Positions 38,815-47,617 of a stretch of 64,000 nucleotides of DNA are shown in pieces. Location of the stretch: NCBI GenBank assembly GCA_905221605.1, contig CAJNDS010000902.1, positions 525,262 through 589,261 on the forward strand. The letters are read 5' to 3'. The notes beneath the pieces are model-generated. The model searched no databases and had not been told where the DNA came from. It saw only the letters and a program-made list of their open reading frames with translations. The translations under genes and the position numbers were made by a program. Within the stretch, counting starts at the first letter, position 1; every line of letters begins with the position of its first letter. The stretch is from Symbiodinium natans (lineage: Eukaryota; Sar; Dinophyceae; Suessiales; Symbiodiniaceae).

Positions 38815-41001
38815 ATGACCTTAACATTAAATAATACTAGCACATTAACGGCAGATAATATTGTTGTTGGTGGAACAAATCTTTCCGACTTATATGCCAC
38901 AATAAATTATGTAAATACAAACAGTGGCGGTATTTCACAAAGCACATTGGACGATAGTTTAGCGCCGTTTATATCAAAAGACATAGCCTACAACAACACA
39001 CTAACATCTCACATATCTTTAATAGACACTAACGCAAGCAACATTGAAGCCAACACCACAGATATATCAATATTGAACACGAAACAGCAACAGAATTTTT
39101 TCAACATCAGTTCCCTAACACATTTACTAAACACCGATTACCAAACCACGACACAATTAAATTCTAATTTTGTTACGCCTTCTTCGCTAACAACAACATT
39201 AGGAAATTATTACACAACAACCGTAGCGGATAGTTTATTTTACAATCAAACATATGTTAATAATAATATTTATACAAAAACCGAGGTGGATGGATTGATA
39301 GCCGGTGCCGGAAGCGGTGGCTACACAGATACCCAGATCGATAACTTTTTATCATTGAAAGAAGACAAATCAACATTTACAGATAACGTTAGCTTCTTTC
39401 CTGTTATTGATTTATCAAGACCTTCCATATTACACCAAGGACTAACATTAAAAAATTCCGTTGTAAACGTTGAACCTTTGGAAGGAGTTTTATTCAGTAA
39501 CCAATTCGGAGCGGAAGCGGATAGAAACGTGGCGGTGTTTAGAAATCAAACTAATTATATAACTTTACAAGGAAATAAAATAAACTCTAATGCCACTAGC
39601 GACGATAGTGTTGTTGATTTAAGTTTAAATCCGTCGGGAAACGTTAATATAACTAATGATTTATCAGTGTCCAACATAACAGCGAGCGGTATGAATTTAT
39701 CCAATAATCTTTCTGTCAGTGGCGAAACGTCTTTTCATAACGACCTCAATTTGTTTAATACAGAGGCTAATATTTCCAATGTTTCGGGGTTCACCTTTTA
39801 CAAAGCGACGACGGACGCGAGTAATGTTTTTTCAATCGCTAACAATAGTGGGAAGTTAAGGTTTAGAAGTTTCGGCATTGATGCTTATAATACCAATGAT
39901 ACATCCCAACAGCTATTTTTGAATATGAACAATTCCAACGCGGTAAGATGTAATTCATTAGGAATAGGGGCGAATGCCGTTACTGATGTTCTTAATGTTA
40001 ATGGCGGTAATTCTAATTTCACGTCAACAGTAAGATTTAACGGTGCCACTACCTTTAACAATGAAATGTTGATATGGAACAATAGCAAAATATACAGAAG
40101 AGCAGACGCTAACGATTCACTAAATGTCATATCGTCCAACGAGATTAACTTTTCACTGCAAAGCAACAGAGCGCTAGACCCCACCATAAGTTCTATTGCT
40201 TTACAACTGAATGATAATCCGGTAGGAATTACGATGAACAGACCAACGACAATAAACCAAACATTGACTCTACTGGATGATTTAACTGCACAAGGTAGTT
40301 TAAATATACAGGGCGAGATATTATTTCAACATTCGTCAGGCATTAAGGAAACCTTAAACGGTAGCGATTACGATTTGGATATTAGAAATGGAGACACAGA
40401 CAGAGCAATTAATTTTATTATTGGAACTATAGGAAGCACGCCAGAACTTCAATTAACAGAAGGAAAAGTAAATTTATTAGGTAATTTGGAAATAACACAT
40501 ACCGATGTAGCAGGTTCACAACGAGTATTAATCAATAATCCCGATACGGATGGATTCATTAGATTAAGCAATAATAATTTATCAAGATTAGACGCAACAA
40601 ATAACGGCGTTGATGTTTACGGTGACCTTTCCTATACGGGTTCATTAATTCCTTCGTCGGATAAAAGACTAAAGAAAGATATAAAAGAAGTCAATGGCAA
40701 AAAAGCAGTAGACTTAGTAAAATATATTAAACCGAAAACATATCATTTTATTGATGATAGACTACAAGGTAAATCGTGTTGTGGATTTATTGCTAATGAT
40801 TTTATGGAATACAAGAAGATGCCGGACGAATGGCAAAATTTAGTAAAAGAAGGAAAAGATGGTTATTTGAAGTTTGATTATACAATTACTACACCTATTT
40901 TATGGAGTGCTTTACAAGTAACAATAAATGAAGTGGAAAAGTTGAAGAAGGAAGTAAATAAATTGAAAGGAAAAGATAAGGGGAAAAGCGAGAGTGATTA
41001 A
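38815..41001 (+). CDS. Fibre-like virion protein with C-terminal S74 intramolecular chaperone
   Basis: 728 residues. Residues 1-610 are Thr/Asn/Ser-rich, beta-repeat and collar-like sequence (GNVNITNDLSVSNITASGMN type repeats), typical of trimeric fibres. The C-terminal domain starts at S615-D616-K617-R618-L619-K620 (SSDKRLKKDIKEV), the SDxRxK catalytic signature of peptidase S74, and ends in a coiled-coil tail (INEVEKLKKEVNKLK). S74 domains trimerise the fibre and then cut themselves off at that Ser; they occur in phage tailspikes and eukaryotic MYRF. Likely host-recognition fibre. Transcribed convergently with the ATPase. Confidence 0.9.
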   Translation: MTLTLNNTSTLTADNIVVGGTNLSDLYATINYVNTNSGGISQSTLDDSLAPFISKDIAYNNTLTSHISLIDTNASNIEANTTDISILNTKQQQNFFNISSLTHLLNTDYQTTTQLNSNFVTPSSLTTTLGNYYTTTVADSLFYNQTYVNNNIYTKTEVDGLIAGAGSGGYTDTQIDNFLSLKEDKSTFTDNVSFFPVIDLSRPSILHQGLTLKNSVVNVEPLEGVLFSNQFGAEADRNVAVFRNQTNYITLQGNKINSNATSDDSVVDLSLNPSGNVNITNDLSVSNITASGMNLSNNLSVSGETSFHNDLNLFNTEANISNVSGFTFYKATTDASNVFSIANNSGKLRFRSFGIDAYNTNDTSQQLFLNMNNSNAVRCNSLGIGANAVTDVLNVNGGNSNFTSTVRFNGATTFNNEMLIWNNSKIYRRADANDSLNVISSNEINFSLQSNRALDPTISSIALQLNDNPVGITMNRPTTINQTLTLLDDLTAQGSLNIQGEILFQHSSGIKETLNGSDYDLDIRNGDTDRAINFIIGTIGSTPELQLTEGKVNLLGNLEITHTDVAGSQRVLINNPDTDGFIRLSNNNLSRLDATNNGVDVYGDLSYTGSLIPSSDKRLKKDIKEVNGKKAVDLVKYIKPKTYHFIDDRLQGKSCCGFIANDFMEYKKMPDEWQNLVKEGKDGYLKFDYTITTPILWSALQVTINEVEKLKKEVNKLKGKDKGKSESD

Positions 41002-41031
41002 TAATATCTTTTTACAATAATATTATTAATC
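40996..41031. terminator. Bidirectional 12-bp hairpin between fibre and ATPase genes
   Basis: GATTAATAATAT pairs with ATATTATTAATC around a 12-base loop containing CTTTTT. It spans both stop codons of the convergent genes, so a single palindrome can end both transcripts. Confidence 0.75.
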
Positions 41032-41820
41032 AATAATTAATTTAGCATCAAACCTTTTATAAAACATATCATTGACATCCGGCTTCATAAGATTGATGAG
41101 TAAGAAACTATACGGTTCTTCCGTGGCTATGTTATAAGCTTCAAGTAATAGTTTTTTAGCTTCTGCTAGGTTCTTCGCATCTGCTACCGTTGATTTCTTA
41201 ATCAAGACGGCGCTTAATTCTTCTACCATTGTTTCAATCTCTTTGTAGTTTCTCAAACGGAAGAAAAATAACTGACGACTATTGACGCGTATGATGGGAC
41301 TTAACGAATTGAATTTCTGAGTAGCCGTTATAATGCATATTGCTTTGTGTCTGCCTCTCACGTATAGTTGATTAAGTAAAGGTGAGTTTCTTGAAAATTC
41401 TTTTGAATCGGCGAAGTCATCCACTATTATTAATATTGAATGCAATTGCTTATGTCCGTTCTTCTTCTGGTATTCTGTTATTTTATGCTGTCTTGATATA
41501 ACTGCTTCTAGTTCTGATGGGTTGTATTCATCAAAGAAACATTTTTCCTTCTCCGTATCCACCTTCAATTCTGTTTGTATATATTGTTTAACAGGTGTCC
41601 AGTTAGGGTCAATTGAAACCGAAGGAGACCAGACATAAACTCTTGCGAAGACGTCTCTGTAAATGTCTAGAATAAGCGACTGTAAGAGAATACCTTTACC
41701 ACTTCCCGATGGACCTGTTATAATCATTGAGAACGGTAACTTGGGTGCTACTTCATATTTAGATTGTTTAAAATCGTATTCTTTAACGTTTATCGGCTTG
41801 ACTATCGGAATATTATTCAT
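41026..41820 (-). CDS. A32-like genome-packaging ATPase (FtsK/HerA superfamily)
   Basis: 264 residues. Walker A GPSGSGKG at 36-43 (K42). Walker B LHSILIIVDDFAD with D134-D135. A downstream sensor-like segment RVNSRQLFFFRLRNYKEIE follows. The length and the MIITGPSGSGKG context match packaging ATPases of Polintons, virophages and giant viruses, which pump the genome into the capsid. Reverse-oriented between the fibre gene and a 216-bp gap. A 9-bp hairpin (41809-41830) covers the start codon. Confidence 0.94.
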   Translation of the reverse strand: MNNIPIVKPINVKEYDFKQSKYEVAPKLPFSMIITGPSGSGKGILLQSLILDIYRDVFARVYVWSPSVSIDPNWTPVKQYIQTELKVDTEKEKCFFDEYNPSELEAVISRQHKITEYQKKNGHKQLHSILIIVDDFADSKEFSRNSPLLNQLYVRGRHKAICIITATQKFNSLSPIIRVNSRQLFFFRLRNYKEIETMVEELSAVLIKKSTVADAKNLAEAKKLLLEAYNIATEEPYSFLLINLMKPDVNDMFYKRFDAKLIID

Positions 41821-42036
41821 TAATAATATTTAGAAATTAATTTCTATTAAATACTGGGTGAAGTCTGTCCCGCTTTTGTAAGACCCCTTGTATTGTCAGT
41901 GAAATAATCTATATCGTTATAAATACTTACTAGCGAACAGAGTAAGATATTATAACAATGAATTCAGAATTCGTTTTGGAGAAGAAGAACCCCGCTATGG
42001 TATTGTTAATAATTATTTGTAATTATTAATAATATA
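41821..42036. other. Intergenic gap with a 23-codon ORF and two palindromes
   Basis: Contains a 14-bp palindrome AGAAATTAATTTCT (41832-41845), a + strand micro-ORF 41958-42029 (MNSEFVLEKKNPAMVLLIII then CNY) and a perfect 10-bp hairpin at 42006-42029 that includes its TAA stop. Because hairpins mark gene ends elsewhere in the element, a small rightward transcript here is plausible; protein function is unknown. Confidence 0.4.
42006..42029 (+). terminator. Perfect 10-bp hairpin
   Basis: TTAATAATTA, loop TTTG, TAATTATTAA. It lies directly before the 42037 gene and covers the end of the 23-codon ORF. Confidence 0.55.
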
Positions 42037-42423
42037 ATGAGTGATGCTAGTAAGCATTCCAGTAAAAGGGGATTTCATATTGATACAAAAGGTATATCTT
42101 GCTTTCCGTGCAGATGTAAAAAACAACTTTATCATAAAGAGACTAAAACAACAACAGAAAATAGTATAACTACTACAAACACAATAGAAGACAGAAGAAA
42201 CATAAAATTCGGAAGTAGTAGAAATATTAGTCCAGATGTAATATTTAAGCCAGAAAGTGCCTTGCAACACGGAAGCGTTGAAATATGCGATACAGGCTTT
42301 GGTTCAAAAAGTATTACACCGGAAGAGCTAGAAGAGAGAATTGACAAATTAGAAACATCAGTTGAAGAAGTTAAAAAAGATGTTGATGAATTAAGATTAC
42401 AAAAGCTAATAATAAGTTTGTAA
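42037..42423 (+). CDS. Small protein with C-terminal coiled coil
   Basis: 128 residues. The N-terminus is Ser/Lys-rich with a Cys trio (CFPCRC). A central Thr/Asn-rich region follows, then a heptad-rich C-terminus (TPEELEERIDKLETSVEEVK then KDVDELRLQKL). No family recognised. Its start lies 7 bp after a hairpin and its stop 11 bp before the next gene, so the two are probably co-transcribed. It could be a small virion or trimerising protein. Confidence 0.65.
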   Translation: MSDASKHSSKRGFHIDTKGISCFPCRCKKQLYHKETKTTTENSITTTNTIEDRRNIKFGSSRNISPDVIFKPESALQHGSVEICDTGFGSKSITPEELEERIDKLETSVEEVKKDVDELRLQKLIISL

Positions 42424-42434
42424 AATAATATAAT

Positions 42435-42677
42435 ATGAAGAAAGAAGATTTTAATATTGATTTTAATGAAAAGCCTAGAATAACAGGAGAAGAAGGTAAA
42501 ATAAATAAACAATGTATCGTATGTAATGGATTTAAGGAATTGTCAGAGTTTAGACATAAGAAGAAGACAGGTAGGATTAATAAAGTGTGTAGAAGGTGTT
42601 TAGATAGGTCTTGTGAATATCATAGGAGAAAAATTATTATGCTACAAAATAATAATAAAGCAGAAGACAATAATTAA
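42435..42677 (+). CDS. Small C-x2-C ... C-x2-C zinc-binding protein
   Basis: 80 residues. QCIVCNGFKELSEFRHKKKT then GRINKVCRRCLDRSCEYHRR is a two-knuckle zinc module of the type found at the N-terminus of many phage and giant-virus nuclease-associated proteins. The same module opens the right terminal gene (47756: QCSRCKKSKSLDNFKLECKL then CNRCL). There is no catalytic domain, so it is probably a nucleic-acid-binding accessory protein. A hairpin starts at its stop codon. Confidence 0.7.
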   Translation: MKKEDFNIDFNEKPRITGEEGKINKQCIVCNGFKELSEFRHKKKTGRINKVCRRCLDRSCEYHRRKIIMLQNNNKAEDNN

Positions 42678-42701
42678 TATTATTTAAAGAGATAATATTA
42701 A
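42674..42701. terminator. Bidirectional perfect 10-bp hairpin
   Basis: TTAATATTAT, loop TTAAAGAG, ATAATATTAA, between the convergent stops of the 42435 gene and GIY-YIG copy 3. Confidence 0.75.
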
Positions 42702-43256
42702 CTATTCTGGTTGTTGATTTGTGATGTAATCTTGATGTTTCTTCGTTCTTTCGTGTCTTCTTATCTCATACTGTCTTATTGAAGCACCACAAACACAATC
42801 AATCTTTTTCTTACTCTTTTCAATTATTACATCCTTGTTGTTGATATAGTGTTCTTTCGCCTTTTGGCATATATATTCTTTGTTATTTTCCGAGTATGAC
42901 TTCCGCATTTCTTTATAGTGTTCTTTATTATCTTCTTTCCACTCATTAATCGTTCTACCTGCTACACATCTATTCAAACATTCATTGTTTTTTATATGGT
43001 GCCCCTCACGTCTTAGTAATTCTTCTTTGCTTTCACATGGGAAACTTTCAATTAATTCAATCTTACAGTTCTCAACGCCATACTCTTGAAATAACGAGTT
43101 GCAACTTGTTAAAGTATTCCACTCCTTGGCATTCCTATGGTTGTAGCGATGCCTTGCAAACCTTTGACTTAAACTTTCACAAGTGCTTCCTATGTATTGC
43201 TTGTTATATCCAACATCTGTAATTTTGTAGATTTTGCCATTATGATATTTATTCAT
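42702..43256 (-). CDS. GIY-YIG nuclease with zinc finger (copy 3)
   Basis: 184 residues. Core: KIY 8-10, YIG 21-23, R32 and the catalytic Glu in LLRREGHHI (about residue 85). A short Lys-rich linker (NKEHYKEMRKSYSENNKEY) and a finger IDCVCGASIRQYEIRRHERT then KKHQ follow, nearly the same as in copy 1. GAGTTAAAGAAAAGATAG, early-motif-like, precedes the ATG. It lies between the ATPase region and polB on the reverse strand. Probably a homing-type endonuclease. Confidence 0.93.
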   Translation of the reverse strand: MNKYHNGKIYKITDVGYNKQYIGSTCESLSQRFARHRYNHRNAKEWNTLTSCNSLFQEYGVENCKIELIESFPCESKEELLRREGHHIKNNECLNRCVAGRTINEWKEDNKEHYKEMRKSYSENNKEYICQKAKEHYINNKDVIIEKSKKKIDCVCGASIRQYEIRRHERTKKHQDYITNQQPE

Positions 43257-43258
43257 AT

Positions 43259-43288
43259 CTCTATTTATCTTATACTATCTTTTCTTTA
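43259..43288 (-). promoter_or_regulatory. Early-type motif upstream of GIY-YIG copy 3
   Basis: On the reverse strand GAGTTAAAGAAAAGATAG then TATAAGATAAATAG, ending near the ATG. It begins in the last codons of polB. Confidence 0.5.
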
Positions 43289-43290
43289 AC

Positions 43291-46200
43291 TCATTTTACT
43301 AGATAATGACCGAACGGAAGACTTTTTACACTATCTAAATAATAACGTTTATTGTCGTATGATGAAAGACTTTGCTTTATTTGATTTATTGTGTAGATTT
43401 GGTGGTTCTTACTTCTGATGCTATTGAAATTTACCTTTTCAGATTGTGTTGTTTCTAACGTCTGTTCGTATTTCTTGAATGTTAATTGTTTCCTCACTTT
43501 GTGTTTTACTATACCTTTTGATTTCTTTTCTTCCTTGTCTTCCTTATAAACCTTGAAAGCATATGACTTTGGCTTCAACCCGATAAAATTAGTAATTATT
43601 TTTCCTTGACATTCGTCCTTCATTTTACCTAAGATTTTCTTATTAGCTGGGTCATAACACTTGTGATTTTTGTCATAGTCGCTAAAATCCATATGTTTAG
43701 ATATGCTTAGAAAGTCATCATATATATCTTCCGTCTTGGTGTGTATAACGAAGCTGTCTGTGTCAGTATATATTAATTGTATATTGTCCTGATACTTGTT
43801 TTTTAGTATGTCATAGTAGAAAGAGTACATATGTAATTTAGATAAGTCTAGAATGGACATTCCAACATATATAGGTTTGTTCAGCTTAACGGTTTCCTTT
43901 AACTTTTCAACTCCGACTAGATTTTCATTTATAATGTGTCTGTGTTTGTAAGTAGGATTATTAACGCATTTTTGAAATCTTTCGGGTGTATCAACCAATT
44001 CAAAATTTATATGTTCTCTCACATTTTCCATAGTTTTGCCGAAGCAGGAGTTGTTCATTAATTTATACATATCCTTTTCAAAGTCCGATGTGGCTTTTTT
44101 TCTCTTGTCTGTGTTGAAGTCAATCCAGGGTTTTAGCCACTGCTTCTGTTTGAACTCTATAACTCTATTAACCTTTTTGAGTTTTAGCCCTTGTTTCAAA
44201 TAATATCTTAATATGTTAATGTGAAGAACATAATTTGATTTGTCATTTACATTCAATATTAGTTTCTTCGTCTTTTCGTCTTTCGGGTCTACACCTACAA
44301 CTTCGCCGTTTTTATAGGTTTTGGTATAAGTTTTTCTGTATATTTCTTTTTGAGCTTCGGAAAGCATATCAGCGGTAACATTCATAATTTCGGGTGCTAG
44401 TGGATAATCCGAATGTTTGTCGTGTAGCTCTTTTGGATATTCTAAATCAACATCTAAAATATATCCAGTGGAAAGGTCGGAATAATTTTTGATGTCATCT
44501 TCGGTAAATTGTCGTTTTAACCATCTTATATCTTTATAAGGTAATTTTTGACACATCGCCAGACCATAAAGATTATTAGCGTCAAGGTAGTTTATGTAAG
44601 AAGAGGGTTTGTTTTCATCGTAAAGTTCTTCCATATACTTATTGTTTGCTTCGGCTTTTCTGTGCGAGACCTGACACATTCCGCCACGAAGCCCCTTCTC
44701 AACCATTTTATAAATCTCTTCATCATAGATTAAGTCCAGTTTTATTCCTGTTTTTAGTAACATAGCGTCCCAAGCGAAATTAGGTAAAGTGAAGTAGTGA
44801 GCGGGGTCAAGTTGATAGTCTTCTAGACATTTTGTTCTAAAATTCTCAAAGACATCGGTTAATAGTAAAACGTCGGTTTGAAGGTAAAGGTCGTGATACT
44901 CACCTAGGTTCTGTATGTTAAAATGTTTATATATCTTCTGTGCCCTTTCATATTCTTCTTCTTTTATATGTTCTTCTGTAAGCTTACTGTAAAATTCTTC
45001 TATTGGTGGTAGTTCTTTTTCGTTGAACTTGTTGAAGTTATCAAAATAGTCATAAGGATAAACGCCCTTGTCAGTTAATAAATCTAGACATTCATCTGAT
45101 TTTATGTATTTACTCGTTTTGCTGTATTTGAAGTTGTCCTCCCAGTTGGTTCTTTTCTCGGTTCCTTCATATTTTGTCAATTTAACAAGCTTGTCTAGTG
45201 AAGAAGATAGGAAACTGAAACTATCTTTGAACTGCAACTGTTTAAGTTCAAAAGTTACGAATTTTTCGCTGTTCTGTGCTATGACGCTTATTTGGTCTTT
45301 CTTTGTGTTTAGCTTTTCCAAGTTTGATATAACGAGATGTGCATCGTAGTTTTTAAGGTTGTGAAAGAAAACGGGAATTTTAAAGTATCTGAAACAATAA
45401 TCAAGATTGCATTTGTTGTGTGCGGCGCCTCTATACTTTCCTGTAAAGTGGCAGTGGTCGCGTACTTTTCCAAAGGAAGCACGCGAGCTACTCGCGTCTC
45501 TTACCTTCTTCTTATCTTTTCCCTTGTCTGTGAATTTACCGTTACAGATAAAGCAGTGAGTGGATTTTTCAAATTCTTCTTGTTCTTGTGGTGTTATAAT
45601 CATTTCTTTCGGACTCATCATCTTATCCATTACTTCTTCTCTTATTTGGTTCATTGTATCACAAAATTTATCCATACAGTTTTCACCACGATATAGATAA
45701 GGTGTCATTTCGTTCGTTATTGAATTTACAACGTTTAACATAAAGCCGGACGGTTGATGATGTTGGTAAGTGCCCTTCGGACAATTAGGCTGACTATCGT
45801 CAGCGTAAGTGCCCTTTATTCCTTCTTTTGAATGTGCTGTCAAACATTCAAAATCACCATATATTGCATAAGGAGCTTTTAGTTTTTTATAATGGTTCTT
45901 GAATTGCATTTTTTCGTTTTCTTCTGGCATCTGTGTGGATTGGACTTCATTAGCTAGACTACCTTTCGTTATGTGATTTGTTAAGAGCGTTTCTTGTTGA
46001 AAACCTTTTTGACAATACATACAATGAAATAATTTTGTTTTGTGGTTGTTGGTTTGAGAAAACATTAGTTTGTTGTAGTCTTTTATTAAAACATAATGAT
46101 TAAAAACGTCGCCGTGGTCTATTCGTAAAAGATTTACGTGACAGACTGGCTTTGAAATTGTTGTTATTCTGTCTGGTCGTATTGTTTTCTTTTCTTCATC

Positions 46201-47142
46201 TATGGTATAAACATTTATTGATATTGTTCTTCCGTTTATTTCTTCAAAATGAGTAATGTCATCATTACAAACTGGATAATTCATATCATCCCATTTTAAG
46301 AAACTGTCGCAGTCAATATATTTTTTATAATGATACATTCGTTGAGGGTGGTCTTTTTTGAATATTTCATAAAACTTACATAAGACACAGTATCTAAAAC
46401 ACATATCATCGTCGTTTTTTATGTTAATACAAGCTTTCTTTCTCATAACCCATTCGGGTAAGTCAAAATATTTTCCTGCTCGTGTAGGGTCGTATTTGTC
46501 ATAATGTATCGTGATTTTATGAATCTTTTTAATTCTTAATCCTGACCTTTCTATTTGTTTTTCTGCTACTGTTATTTCTATGTCTTTGCCCATATTGTTT
46601 AAAGCATTGATTAAGTCTTCTTCATTGAATATATTATATCGTCTGGATTTTATTGAATGTATTATTTCGTCTTCTGTTTCAATGTCGTCAAAAGCAATTT
46701 CAACAAAAGCTATAATTTTCATTGACTTGTGTTTTTTGAGGTATTCGTTTAGTTTTTCTTTTTGATGTATGAAATAAGATAAGCCTTTCATATGAGGAAG
46801 TTTTATGTTTGAGATTGAATAGGTGTTGGCGTAAGATTTTAAAGCCGATTGTTCGTCGGTGATTGTGGCTTTTTGTTTAATAGCGTATTTCTTTAAAGCA
46901 TTTCTAGCTAGAATGCCTTTGGATGCTTTTTGAAGGATTTTGAAGCGCCTGTATTGAGGAGTTTTGGAAACCTGTTCTAGTTTTGATTTTAATTTTTTCA
47001 CTAGTGGCTTTTCTTTGTTATATGGATATTCAACATCATTTATAATAACCTTTTTGTAAGTCCGACCATTCTTACGTTTAATGGTTGCTTGTTGATCTGA
47101 AAATAAAAACTTTAACACTGAATCGTACTCCCCTGACTCCAT
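43291..47142 (-). CDS. polB: Protein-primed family B DNA polymerase
   Basis: 1283 residues, the size of Polinton polymerases with long N-terminal regions. Residues about 230-400 match the N-terminal region seen in Polinton PolB (KKACINIKNDDDMCFRYCVL, INVYTIDEEKK, a C-x2-C ... H-x4-H finger near 385). Exonuclease: ExoI D430-F-E432; ExoII HNLKNYDAH; ExoIII YLQTDVLLLTD. Between ExoI and ExoII lies CFICNGKF ... VRDHCHFTGKYRGAAHNKCN (D562 region), resembling an endonuclease VII/HNH zinc module. Polymerase: motif A D854 in DANNLYG, motif B KLMNNSCFGKTMEN, motif C YTDTDS with D1127 and D1129. It replicates the linear genome from its TIR ends using a protein primer. Early motif upstream. Confidence 0.97.
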   Translation of the reverse strand: MESGEYDSVLKFLFSDQQATIKRKNGRTYKKVIINDVEYPYNKEKPLVKKLKSKLEQVSKTPQYRRFKILQKASKGILARNALKKYAIKQKATITDEQSALKSYANTYSISNIKLPHMKGLSYFIHQKEKLNEYLKKHKSMKIIAFVEIAFDDIETEDEIIHSIKSRRYNIFNEEDLINALNNMGKDIEITVAEKQIERSGLRIKKIHKITIHYDKYDPTRAGKYFDLPEWVMRKKACINIKNDDDMCFRYCVLCKFYEIFKKDHPQRMYHYKKYIDCDSFLKWDDMNYPVCNDDITHFEEINGRTISINVYTIDEEKKTIRPDRITTISKPVCHVNLLRIDHGDVFNHYVLIKDYNKLMFSQTNNHKTKLFHCMYCQKGFQQETLLTNHITKGSLANEVQSTQMPEENEKMQFKNHYKKLKAPYAIYGDFECLTAHSKEGIKGTYADDSQPNCPKGTYQHHQPSGFMLNVVNSITNEMTPYLYRGENCMDKFCDTMNQIREEVMDKMMSPKEMIITPQEQEEFEKSTHCFICNGKFTDKGKDKKKVRDASSSRASFGKVRDHCHFTGKYRGAAHNKCNLDYCFRYFKIPVFFHNLKNYDAHLVISNLEKLNTKKDQISVIAQNSEKFVTFELKQLQFKDSFSFLSSSLDKLVKLTKYEGTEKRTNWEDNFKYSKTSKYIKSDECLDLLTDKGVYPYDYFDNFNKFNEKELPPIEEFYSKLTEEHIKEEEYERAQKIYKHFNIQNLGEYHDLYLQTDVLLLTDVFENFRTKCLEDYQLDPAHYFTLPNFAWDAMLLKTGIKLDLIYDEEIYKMVEKGLRGGMCQVSHRKAEANNKYMEELYDENKPSSYINYLDANNLYGLAMCQKLPYKDIRWLKRQFTEDDIKNYSDLSTGYILDVDLEYPKELHDKHSDYPLAPEIMNVTADMLSEAQKEIYRKTYTKTYKNGEVVGVDPKDEKTKKLILNVNDKSNYVLHINILRYYLKQGLKLKKVNRVIEFKQKQWLKPWIDFNTDKRKKATSDFEKDMYKLMNNSCFGKTMENVREHINFELVDTPERFQKCVNNPTYKHRHIINENLVGVEKLKETVKLNKPIYVGMSILDLSKLHMYSFYYDILKNKYQDNIQLIYTDTDSFVIHTKTEDIYDDFLSISKHMDFSDYDKNHKCYDPANKKILGKMKDECQGKIITNFIGLKPKSYAFKVYKEDKEEKKSKGIVKHKVRKQLTFKKYEQTLETTQSEKVNFNSIRSKNHQIYTINQIKQSLSSYDNKRYYLDSVKSLPFGHYLVK

Positions 47143-47172
47143 TATAATATAAGGTGTCTTTTCTTTAAGTGA
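47143..47172 (-). promoter_or_regulatory. Early-type promoter motif of polB
   Basis: CACTTAAAGAAAAGACACC then TTATATTATA on the reverse strand, ending one base before the ATG. Confidence 0.68.
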
Positions 47173-47617
47173 TTTTGGGCTAGGGTTGGTGTTGGCGGTT
47201 AGGATTTCTCGGATTTTGGTTGTAACGTTTTACTCGGAATGACGTTTTAAAATCTTGAACAGAATTTTTATGTCAAGAACGGTCTCAAACATCATATCGT
47301 AGCATCCGATAGATACTCTTCACGAAGCGGTCTCTGACGCTCCTGGTGAGGCGATTTCCCCGAGTTTTGTGTGTCATTTCCCCGACAGTCCGTTTTAGAT
47401 TTAAAATAAGTGTCATAATTTCCCAGGTTTTCTTTCCCGAAGCGCGGGGTGCGGGGATTTATTGTATAATTAGTGGAAAAAGTCCTATTTCCCAACATAC
47501 GGGGTCTGGGGAAATTTTGATGGGGAAATGGAATTCAAGTTTCCCCGAAGGTGTTTTTAAAAATGGTCCTTTTGTGAACGCTCCCTCCGACCGACCTGTC
47601 AAAACGATAACTGATAG
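47173..47617. other. Non-coding gap with TTTCCCC / GGGGAAA word array
   Basis: The only sizeable gap in the element and GC-richer than the genes around it. TTTCCC(C) occurs at about 47350, 47370, 47423, 47488 and 47540, and GGGGAAA or GGGGATTT at 47453, 47511 and 47523, in both orientations. The ORFs 47292-47498 (-) and 47346-47699 (+) overlap and have no motif. It could be a protein-binding array (origin or enhancer) or remnant foreign DNA. Confidence 0.5.

Noticed and set aside
41860-41960. Possible tRNA in the ATPase-42037 gap
   Set aside because: No cloverleaf, T-loop or anticodon arm could be built from the sequence.
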